This document shows, piece after piece, positions 1 to 5,009 of a stretch of 8,473 nucleotides of DNA. Origin of the DNA: CAZPLZ01 sp964587525 (GTDB lineage: Bacteria > Oederibacteriota > CAKKQC01); NCBI GenBank assembly GCA_964587525.1, contig CAZPLZ010000144.1:1-8473 (forward strand), given 5' to 3'. Each line of letters starts with the position of its first letter. Position 1 is the stretch's first letter. Under the pieces are notes generated by a model that ran no database searches, had not been told where the DNA came from, and saw only the letters and a list, made by a program, of their open reading frames with translations. Position numbers and translations under genes: made by a program.

Positions 1-2
1 GG

Positions 3-434
3 GGGTGGCGCAAGAAGGCTCTGGTGAAATTCCAGGAGGCGGTGAGGCGTGTGCCCGCGGATCCGATCGCCTGGCACAATCTGGGCGTGGCACTCTCTTC
101 CTTCGAACGGTTCGAGGAAGCGCTGAACGCGTTTCGTCATGAGCGGTTTCATAGCTCACAGACGCCCTCCGCATGGTACGGGATAGGGCAGAGCCACTTT
201 TCGTTGAATCACCTTCCCGAAGCCGAAAACGCCTTTGTCATGGCGGTGGTGAAAGCGCCCCGGGAGTGGCAGTACTGGCATNNNNNNNNNNAGGGAAAGT
301 TAAAAGCGGGCCGGGCGGCGGCGACCAGGGCTGCCCAGCTCAAGCTCCGTCCGGCCAGGGCCCTGTGGACCCCAGCCACGATCAAATCGGCCATTTTGAC
401 GTTGAGGTTCCCCAGGCCCACCATAATTAGGTAG
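3..434 (+). CDS. TPR-repeat protein, 3' part, interrupted by an assembly gap
   Basis: The frame is open from the left edge of the window, so the true start lies upstream. A GTG at 24 is only an internal valine. Before the gap it encodes two clear tetratricopeptide repeats: one starting PIAWHNLGVALSSFERF and one starting PSAWYGIGQSHFSLNHL, each with the W/G/A/A/P spacing of a 34-residue TPR. A third repeat begins at KAPREWQYWH and runs into ten Ns (282-291). After the gap the same frame reads GKLKAGRAAATRAAQLKLRP, which could finish that repeat, then about 25 unremarkable residues to a TAG at 432-434. TPR proteins are protein-binding scaffolds, and nothing here shows a specific partner. The TPR call is firm for 3-281. 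The continuation from 292 to 434 is uncertain, because the gap length is not real and the DNA beyond it may be of low quality. No functional link to the dcw genes can be inferred. Confidence 0.55.
   Translation, partial: GWRKKALVKFQEAVRRVPADPIAWHNLGVALSSFERFEEALNAFRHERFHSSQTPSAWYGIGQSHFSLNHLPEAENAFVMAVVKAPREWQYWHXXXXGKLKAGRAAATRAAQLKLRPARALWTPATIKSAILTLRFPRPTIIR
282..291. other. Assembly gap (10 N) inside the TPR gene
   Basis: Ten consecutive Ns. The second gap in the window has the same length, which suggests a fixed placeholder rather than a measured distance. The reading frame across it should not be trusted. Confidence 0.97.
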
Positions 435-529
435 GGGGGCCCCCTCCTTCCACAATCCATAGGGGGTGATACCCCCCGGGTTTCAAGTCCCACCCCCCGG
501 TGAAATTTCCGAAAAAACCTCAAGAAAGC
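435..529. other. Non-coding, homopolymer-rich stretch upstream of the mra promoter
   Basis: No credible gene is seen here. The stretch is full of mono-nucleotide runs, including a GGGGGGCCCCC block at 434-444 and a short inverted repeat GGGGGT/ACCCCC (462-467 and 471-476, loop GAT). The inverted repeat could form a hairpin after the TPR gene but has no T-tract. The clustered runs, close to a gap, also suit a poorly resolved contig end. A T-arm-like string (GGGTTTCAAGTCCC, 478-491) is present without the rest of a tRNA. Confidence 0.5.
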
Positions 530-558
530 TTGACATTTCAGCGGTATTCACTTTAGCA
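530..558 (+). promoter_or_regulatory. Candidate sigma-70 promoter for mraZ and the dcw operon
   Basis: A perfect -35 hexamer TTGACA lies at 530-535. The best -10 candidates are TTTAGC (552-557, spacer 16) or the overlapping TTAGCA (553-558, spacer 17), and both match TATAAT poorly. The position, just upstream of the AGTGG boxes and mraZ, is where the mra promoter lies in other bacteria. The -35 is convincing. The -10 is weak, and this DNA may contain base errors. Confidence 0.5.
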
Positions 559-566
559 TGAGTCCT

Positions 567-591
567 AGTGGTTTAAAGTGGATCAAAGTGG
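567..591 (+). promoter_or_regulatory. MraZ operator: three AGTGG boxes at 10-nt period
   Basis: AGTGG occurs at 567-571, 577-581 and 587-591, each separated by exactly 5 nt (TTTAA, ATCAA). The last two copies extend to AAAGTGG. Known MraZ targets are tandem TGGGN boxes with 5-nt spacers in E. coli and AAAGTG-type decameric repeats in Mycoplasma, all upstream of mraZ. The match in core, spacing and position is strong. Box 3 shares two bases with a GGAGG sequence, so MraZ bound here could hinder transcription and also overlaps a possible ribosome-binding site. Confidence 0.8.
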
Positions 592-1042
592 AGGCCAAAA
601 CCTAAACTTTAATTTCTCGAGCATGTACCCTCATGCCCTCGATCCCAAGGGCCGTTTGACGCTTCCATCATCATTTCGCGAGCACCTCAATTCTGACCAG
701 CCGGGCATGTTCGCGCTCAGCCTTGACAAGAATTGTCTCGACATTTATCCCATGCCGGCGTGGCGCAACTTCCTGGAGCGCTTGAAGGCTCTGCCGAATA
801 CCGACGCGCAGGTGGCCAAGGTCAAGCACGTCATTCTCTCGATGGCCTTTCCGTGTGAAGTGGACCGGCAGGGCCGGGTGCTCGTGCCGCCCAAGCTGCG
901 CGAGCTGGCTGGCATCGGGCGCGACGTGACGGTGGTGGGCTATTTGGACACCATCAATGTGTGGGACCGGGCACGCTGGGAGGAATATTTCAAGCAGGGG
1001 TTTGAACAACTGGAGCTGAATGCGAGCAAACTTTCGCTCTAA
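578..1042 (+). CDS. mraZ: Transcriptional regulator MraZ
   Basis: MraZ is a DNA-binding protein of the AbrB/SpoVT fold that forms a ring-like oligomer and autoregulates the dcw operon. Both half-domains show the family DxxxR signature: DPKGR at residues 22-26 (followed by LTLPSSFRE) and DRQGR at 96-100 (followed by VLVPPKLREL). At 154 residues the length is close to the usual 140-150. The start is unsettled. GTG 578 is the longest option but lies inside the second AGTGG box and lacks a good Shine-Dalgarno. ATG 623 would cut off the conserved F just before the YxH-x-LD segment. In family alignments the initiator falls about ten residues before the first conserved D, and that codon here is AAT (611-613). 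Family assignment is very firm, with roughly 15 codons of uncertainty at the start. It is the first gene of the operon. Confidence 0.93.
   Translation: MDQSGGQNLNFNFSSMYPHALDPKGRLTLPSSFREHLNSDQPGMFALSLDKNCLDIYPMPAWRNFLERLKALPNTDAQVAKVKHVILSMAFPCEVDRQGRVLVPPKLRELAGIGRDVTVVGYLDTINVWDRARWEEYFKQGFEQLELNASKLSL
590..594 (+). promoter_or_regulatory. GGAGG Shine-Dalgarno-like site near the mraZ start
   Basis: This is the best anti-SD match near mraZ, yet no usable in-frame start codon lies 5-10 nt downstream. The in-frame ATG at 623 is 28 nt away and the GTG at 578 is upstream of the site. It suggests that the true start lies downstream of 594 or that the sequence carries an error here. Confidence 0.4.
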
Positions 1043-1045
1043 AGT

Positions 1046-1076
1046 CCTCTTCCGAATGTGGAAGAGGGGGTGAGGG
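1046..1076 (+). repeat. Hairpin repeat between mraZ and the STAS gene
   Basis: Perfect 8-bp inverted repeat: CCTCTTCC (1046-1053), loop GAATGT, GGAAGAGG (1060-1067), then GGGTGAGGG (1068-1076). No T-tract follows, so it is not a typical intrinsic terminator. The layout (C/T-rich arm, G/A-rich arm, GGGTGAGGG) matches the larger hairpin at 2904-2941 read on the opposite strand. This suggests a shared dispersed repeat family. It could act as an mRNA stability or processing element. Confidence 0.6.
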
Positions 1077-1083
1077 AAAGAAA

Positions 1084-1090
1084 GAGGAGG
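1084..1090 (+). promoter_or_regulatory. Strong Shine-Dalgarno for the STAS gene
   Basis: GAGGAGG, extended to AGAGGAGGTG, ends 4 nt before ATG 1095. It is the best ribosome-binding site in the window and fixes this start. It suggests that the STAS gene is translated efficiently and independently of mraZ. Confidence 0.75.
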
Positions 1091-1094
1091 TGCG

Positions 1095-1448
1095 ATGATC
1101 GCGGTCCGCGAAAGCGAAGATGCAGTGGTGGTGGAAGTGGATGGGGAGTTTTCCGAGCATCAGATCGAGGAGTTCAATGGCGTGATCACGACCTTATTGG
1201 GCGACGGCAACGTTCGCGTGGTGCTGAATCTCAAGCGCACGCGTTGGACTGGCCTGAAGGCGCTCAAGTGGCTCGTGGAGTCTGTCAAGAAGCTGCGGCG
1301 GCGCGATGGCGATCTGAAGCTCACCGGTCTGAGCCCGTACCTGGCCAACCTGCTGGAGCTGACAGGCACGCTCACCTTGTTTGACGTGTACTCGTCCGTT
1401 GATGAAGCGCTCACCAGCTATCGGCCGGTTTCACAACCTGTAAAGTAA
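1095..1448 (+). CDS. STAS-domain protein (SpoIIAA/anti-sigma-antagonist-like)
   Basis: A single-domain 117-residue STAS protein, the fold of anti-sigma factor antagonists (SpoIIAA, RsbV) and of MlaB. Visible elements are the N-terminal strand AVVVEVDGEFS, the central strand VRVVLNLK (residues 40-47), the loop and helix RTRWTGLKALKWLVESVKKL, and the C-terminal LKLTGLSPYLANLLELTG and LFDVYSSVDEAL, which resemble the family's closing strand and helix. The usual D-S-S-G phosphorylation motif is replaced by R50-W51-T52-G53. The phosphoacceptor serine is therefore absent, leaving a threonine as the only possible acceptor. This could mean Thr phosphorylation, as in RsbR/RsbS-like proteins, or a constitutive protein-binding role. 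A threonine also sits at this place in MlaB, but no ABC-transporter gene is adjacent. The gene lies between mraZ and rsmH, where dcw clusters normally have nothing. The STAS fold is secure and the role is unknown. Confidence 0.85.
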   Translation: MIAVRESEDAVVVEVDGEFSEHQIEEFNGVITTLLGDGNVRVVLNLKRTRWTGLKALKWLVESVKKLRRRDGDLKLTGLSPYLANLLELTGTLTLFDVYSSVDEALTSYRPVSQPVK

Positions 1449-1474
1449 CTGAGGAATAACTGATCACCGCCGTC

Positions 1475-2449
1475 GTGACCCGGCTAGGCCCGGCTGCGCA
1501 AGGGGAACGAGAGCCCGTGCCACTTCATCAGCCGGTGCTTGTAGCTGAGGTATTGGAACAACTCACGTCCAGGTTGGATGGAACTATTGTGGATGCCACG
1601 GTCGGGGCGGGTGGCCACGCGGAAGCCATCCTGACTGCCTCCTCGCGTGTGACCGTGCTCGGCCTCGATCGCGACCCAGAGGCGGTCGAGGTTGCCTGCA
1701 GGCGGCTGGCCCGGTTTGGTGAGCGGGCCCAGGTTCGGCAGGCTAACTTCCGGGAACTGGCAACCACGTTGCGCGCGGAAGGCGTGACGGAGGTGGCGGC
1801 GATCCTCTTTGACCTCGGCACATCAGGCATGCAACTCAAAAACCCCAGACGCGGGTTCAGCTTTATGGCCGAGGGACCGCTGGACATGCGGATGGGCCCG
1901 GACGCCCATGGCACGGCAGAGACGCTGCTGAACTGGCTCAGCGAAGAGGAGCTGGCTCGCATCATCGGGGAGTACGGTGAAGAGCGGTATGCCCGCAGGA
2001 TCGCACGACGTATCGTTGCTGGGCGGGGCCTGGGGGGTCTGAGCACCACCAAAGATCTGGCCCGAATCATCGCCGATTGTGTCCCACCGCCAAGCCGGGG
2101 ACGTGAGCAACTTCACCCGGCCACCCGCACGTTTCAGGCGATCCGGATTGCGGTCAATGATGAGTTGATTGCGCTTGAGGAAGCCCTTCCGCAGGCGCTG
2201 GCCGCGCTACGGGTTACAGGGAGGCTGGCGGTCATCTCCTTTCATTCGCTTGAGGACCGGCGGGTGAAGCAGTTCTTCGCCCGGGAAGCCCGGGATTGCC
2301 TGTGTCCTCCCACGATTCCGGTGTGCCGTTGTGGACACAAAAAGCAACTGACCCCCCTGACCCGCAAGCCCCTGGTCCCCGGCGCACCTGAGATCATGGC
2401 CAACCCTCAAGCGCGCAGCGCCAAACTCCGGGTGGCGGAGCGGGTATGA
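1475..2449 (+). CDS. rsmH: 16S rRNA (cytosine(1402)-N(4))-methyltransferase RsmH
   Basis: RsmH (MraW) uses S-adenosylmethionine to N4-methylate C1402 in the decoding centre of 16S rRNA. Family signatures run in order: HQPVLVAEVLEQL (19-30), SAM-binding motif I DATVGAGGH (40-48), GLDRDPEAV (63-71), DLGTSGMQL (113-121, usually DLGVSSxQLD), HPATRTFQAIRIAVNDEL (214-231), ISFHSLEDRRVKQFF (254-268), the cysteine motif CLCPPTIPVCRCG (275-287) and the C-terminal NPQARSAKLR. At 324 residues (310 from the alternative start) it is the normal length. GTG 1475 has no well-spaced Shine-Dalgarno. GTG 1517 is preceded by AAGGGGA and would begin just before PLHQPVL, as in most homologues, so it is at least as likely. 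The stop overlaps the next start as ATGA. Confidence 0.95.
   Translation: MTRLGPAAQGEREPVPLHQPVLVAEVLEQLTSRLDGTIVDATVGAGGHAEAILTASSRVTVLGLDRDPEAVEVACRRLARFGERAQVRQANFRELATTLRAEGVTEVAAILFDLGTSGMQLKNPRRGFSFMAEGPLDMRMGPDAHGTAETLLNWLSEEELARIIGEYGEERYARRIARRIVAGRGLGGLSTTKDLARIIADCVPPPSRGREQLHPATRTFQAIRIAVNDELIALEEALPQALAALRVTGRLAVISFHSLEDRRVKQFFAREARDCLCPPTIPVCRCGHKKQLTPLTRKPLVPGAPEIMANPQARSAKLRVAERV
1500..1506 (+). promoter_or_regulatory. Possible Shine-Dalgarno supporting an internal rsmH start
   Basis: AAGGGGA lies 10 nt before GTG 1517 (codon 15 of the longest reading). It favours that GTG as the rsmH initiator. A GAGGA at 1451-1455 is 19 nt from GTG 1475, too far to serve it well. Confidence 0.4.
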
Positions 2450-2826
2450 GAGCCTGGCCCAACTGGTGGCTCTGGGTGGCGGGCGGCGTGGCCTGGGGGC
2501 TGCTCTGCGTGGGCATCCGGCATATGACCCTGCGTACTGGGCTGGAAATGCAGGAGCTTCTGGCCGAGCGGCACGAGCAGATCGCCCACGTTCAGGTGCT
2601 GGAGCGGGAGGTGGCCGAGGCCAAGCGGCTTGAGCGCCTCGAACGTCTTGCCGCTGGTTTGGGGTTTGTGAAACCCGATGCCGCGCAACTGGTGATCGCC
2701 GCTCCCGAAGAGGGTCTGCTGTCCCGGCTGTTCGCGATCCCGTCTTCGGCGGCGAGCCCCGCGGGGGAGAGGGAGCAGCTCCTGAACATCCGGTCCTGGG
2801 ACGAGGTGGTGGTCGAGCAGCCTTGA
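2446..2826 (+). CDS. ftsL: FtsL-like septum protein
   Basis: A 126-residue single-pass membrane protein with the build of FtsL: a short N-terminus (MRAWPNWW), one hydrophobic segment at about residues 7-24, then a heptad-rich charged helix (about 33-68, with EMQELLAERHEQIAHVQVLE). After it comes LAAGLGFVKPDAAQLVIA (about 68-85), resembling the 'A..LGx..P...Q' end of FtsL proteins. FtsL forms a complex with FtsB/DivIC and FtsQ and activates the FtsWI septal synthase. FtsL sequences are poorly conserved, so the call rests on topology, the C-terminal motif and position between rsmH and ftsI. The rest of the C-terminus (about 86-126) is not recognised. The start ATG overlaps the rsmH stop (ATGA 2446-2449), with GGAG at 2437-2440 five nt upstream. 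Confidence 0.78.
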   Translation: MRAWPNWWLWVAGGVAWGLLCVGIRHMTLRTGLEMQELLAERHEQIAHVQVLEREVAEAKRLERLERLAAGLGFVKPDAAQLVIAAPEEGLLSRLFAIPSSAASPAGEREQLLNIRSWDEVVVEQP

Positions 2827-5009
2827 GGTTCACGATCAACGTCACGGGCGTCCCACCACGGCGTGAGTCGGCCTGGCGGCGTTTCATCCGGCGTTGTCGG
2901 CCCCCCTCACCCTACCCTCTCCCCCCAAAGGGGGGAGAGGGAATAGAGGGAATAAAAGAGAGGGGGGCGGCTCCTGCGGCGGGGATATGGGGCAAGGCTT
3001 TCCGGTTGCTCAAGGGGTGGCGCCGCACTCGCCGCACGCCGGCCCGACCGGAGCCTGTCCGGCCGGTCGCACTCTCTCCTGCCCCGAAGGGGCTGGGTTT
3101 GACTTCGGGTGACCTGGGTCCCGTGAGGTCTCAAGGACGGGCTCAGGAGGTGGACCGGTTCTGGAGCCAACTGTTCGGCTCTGGCGGAGGGCGGTCGCGG
3201 GGCCTGGTCATGGCCCAGAGCGCGGGGACGTCCATCGCGGCTGCCATCTCCTCGGCGGATCGTGACCGTTTCCGCCTCCGGCTGATCTGGGGATTGCAGG
3301 TTGTCGCCGCGGTCTTGATCCTGCTCCGCTTGTTCACGATCCAGGTCGTGTGGTCCCCGCGTTACTCGAAGCTTGCGAAACGGCAGCACGTGACAGCCTA
3401 TAAGCTTTCTGCGGCTCGGGGAGCGATCTTCGATCGCAATGGGCGCCCGCTGGCGGTCAGCCAGGAAGGCGCTGCGGTGTTTCTGGTGTCACGGTATTTC
3501 TTCGCGGACCGAACAGGGTCGGCCGCGAAGCTGCGCGAGGTCTGCGAAGTGCTGGGTCGCTCACCGGCGGCGGTTCAGCAGGAGGCTTCCCGGAAATCGT
3601 TCATCTGGCTCAAACGCACGGCCTCGCCGGCGGAGGTGCAGCGGATTCAGGATCTCTGCCAACGCCGGCGCATCGAGGGCGTCGGCTGGGAACCGCGTTG
3701 CCTGCGGCATTATCCGGAAGGGAAGACGGCGAGCCAGTTGCTCGGATTCACGAACGCCGCGGGCCGCGGGTTGGAAGGTGTGGAGTTCGGCTATGACAAG
3801 TACCTTCACAGCAGCGGCGGGCGGATGCGTGTGCTACGGGACAACAAGGGCCGGCTGATCTTTACCGGCGGTGGCCCGAATGAGAATCCGAGATCCGAAT
3901 CCTCTTTGACGCTGACGATCGATACGACCCTTCAGCATGCCGCCGAGCGGGAGTTGGAAATAGGGACCGTGCGGTCCGGAGCAAAATGGGGGACCGCGAT
4001 TGTCATGGATCCCACCACCGGAGAGCTGCTGGCGCTGGCCAATGTCCCTCGGTACTCACCGAACGCTTTTCATAAGGTTCCGGCTCGAGTGCGTGCCAAT
4101 CACGCGGTCACAGCCGTGTTTGAGCCGGGCTCCACATTCAAGCTCGTCACCCTGGCGGCTGTCTTGCAGGAGCGCCTCGTTAATGAAGGCGACGTGTACG
4201 ACTGCGAGGGCGGTGCGTATCTGCTGCGAGAAGAGGTCATTCATGATGTGGCGCCGTACGGGAAGCTGACCGTGGCCGAAATGTTTACGTACTCGAGCAA
4301 CATTGGCTTCGCGAAGCTCGGGCAGGAGCTGGGCGCCGACCGGCTGCTCGAGTGGTCAAAGAAGTTCGGGTTCGGAGCTCGGACCGGGATCGGGTTGCCG
4401 GGCGAAGAACGCGGACTGCTCAGGAAAGCGCCGGACATCTTTACCCTTGCGACGCAGGCATTCGGCCAGGGCCTCGGGGTCACGGCGATCCAGCTTGCTG
4501 CAGCCTACGGGGCCATCGCGAACGGTGGCATTCTCATGCGTCCCTACGTGGTCCGCGAAGTCCGGGATGCGCACGGTCGGGTGCGGCTGACCAACCTTCC
4601 CGAGCCAGTCCGGCGGGTGGTCTCTTCCGTCGTGGCCAGCCGGTTGACGGAGCTGCTGGTGGGCGTCGTGGAACACGGGACCGGACGGGCTGGAAGGATC
4701 AAGGGCTATCGCGTCGCGGGCAAGACTGGGACCGCCCAGAAGAGCACGTCCGAAGGCTACCTGACGGAAGGGGAAAAGATCGTCACCGTGATAGGGTTCG
4801 TGCCCGCGGAGGCCCCGAGGTTCCTGGTGCTGGTCACCATTGACCAGCCTCGCCGGGGGTCCGCCGGAGGGGTCGCCGGCCCAGTCTTCCGGGAAATTTC
4901 GCTGGCGGCCCTGCGGCAGTTTGGGGTTCCCAAATCGCCCCCACGATTTAAAGTCAGGGTCGGTCTCGGTGGCAGGGCCGTGACGAAACGGCTCCCCGGT
5001 GAAGTATGA
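2823..5009 (+). CDS. ftsI: Peptidoglycan D,D-transpeptidase FtsI (class B PBP)
   Basis: FtsI (PBP3) cross-links septal peptidoglycan together with FtsW, in the periplasm. In the 728-residue reading there is one transmembrane helix (about 154-176), then RGAIFDRNGRPLA (199-211) of the PBP dimerisation domain. The transpeptidase domain has all three active-site motifs: S437-T-F-K440 (in EPGSTFK), S491-S-N493 and K634-T-G636 (in AGKTGTAQ). There is no PASTA domain. The start is the open question. TTG 2823 overlaps the ftsL stop as TTGA, like the other coupled junctions, but adds an Arg/Pro-rich cytoplasmic extension of 129 residues containing a translated hairpin repeat (PPSPYPLPPKGGEG at 27-40). 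ATG 3210 (M130) gives 599 residues with about 23 before the membrane helix, close to E. coli FtsI (588). GTG 3123 is a third option. No strong Shine-Dalgarno settles it. Family call very firm, start uncertain by up to 387 nt. Confidence 0.93.
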   Translation: MRFTINVTGVPPRRESAWRRFIRRCRPPSPYPLPPKGGEGIEGIKERGAAPAAGIWGKAFRLLKGWRRTRRTPARPEPVRPVALSPAPKGLGLTSGDLGPVRSQGRAQEVDRFWSQLFGSGGGRSRGLVMAQSAGTSIAAAISSADRDRFRLRLIWGLQVVAAVLILLRLFTIQVVWSPRYSKLAKRQHVTAYKLSAARGAIFDRNGRPLAVSQEGAAVFLVSRYFFADRTGSAAKLREVCEVLGRSPAAVQQEASRKSFIWLKRTASPAEVQRIQDLCQRRRIEGVGWEPRCLRHYPEGKTASQLLGFTNAAGRGLEGVEFGYDKYLHSSGGRMRVLRDNKGRLIFTGGGPNENPRSESSLTLTIDTTLQHAAERELEIGTVRSGAKWGTAIVMDPTTGELLALANVPRYSPNAFHKVPARVRANHAVTAVFEPGSTFKLVTLAAVLQERLVNEGDVYDCEGGAYLLREEVIHDVAPYGKLTVAEMFTYSSNIGFAKLGQELGADRLLEWSKKFGFGARTGIGLPGEERGLLRKAPDIFTLATQAFGQGLGVTAIQLAAAYGAIANGGILMRPYVVREVRDAHGRVRLTNLPEPVRRVVSSVVASRLTELLVGVVEHGTGRAGRIKGYRVAGKTGTAQKSTSEGYLTEGEKIVTVIGFVPAEAPRFLVLVTIDQPRRGSAGGVAGPVFREISLAALRQFGVPKSPPRFKVRVGLGGRAVTKRLPGEV
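2904..2941. repeat. 12-bp perfect hairpin repeat at the 5' end of ftsI
   Basis: CCCTCACCC (2904-2912) followed by a 12-bp perfect inverted repeat: arms CCCTCTCCCCCC (2915-2926) and GGGGGGAGAGGG (2930-2941), loop AAA. It reads like the intergenic hairpin repeats seen scattered in many genomes, here between ftsL and the conserved part of ftsI. On the opposite strand its order (stem, then GGGTGAGGG) matches the hairpin at 1046-1076. If ftsI starts at TTG 2823, the repeat is translated as PSPYPLPPKGGEG. If it starts at 3210, it lies in the 5' leader and could lower or process the downstream mRNA. Confidence 0.8.

Noticed and set aside
462..498. tRNA-like 3' end: GGGTTTCAAGTCCC followed by ACCCCCC
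   Set aside because: It resembles a T-arm plus an acceptor strand, but the T-stem would have only three good pairs, there is an extra T in the loop, and no D-arm or anticodon arm of the right length lies upstream. Not enough for a tRNA or an attachment-site remnant.
209..523. Minus-strand open frame across the gap, with MVGLGNLNVKMADLIVAG
   Set aside because: It runs through the N gap and lies opposite a clear TPR frame. It shows no complete recognisable domain and is most likely a chance frame in GC-rich DNA.
1046..1076. Intrinsic terminator after mraZ
   Set aside because: The hairpin is followed by a G/A-rich stretch instead of a T-run, so it does not fit a Rho-independent terminator in this direction.
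1095..1448. The STAS gene as mlaB of a lipid-transport operon
   Set aside because: A threonine at the motif position recalls MlaB, but no MlaE/F/D-like genes are nearby and the C-terminal segment looks more like a general anti-sigma antagonist. Kept only as an alternative.
2207..2887. Long minus-strand open frame opposite rsmH and ftsL (226 codons)
   Set aside because: The plus-strand frames here have clear family motifs. The minus-strand product is Arg/Pro-rich low-complexity sequence, typical of a shadow frame in GC-rich DNA.
2894..3112. Small separate gene (72 codons) between ftsL and ftsI, with LTLPSPPKGG near its start
   Set aside because: The peptide is the translation of the hairpin repeat in another frame. 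It has no ribosome-binding site or family resemblance.
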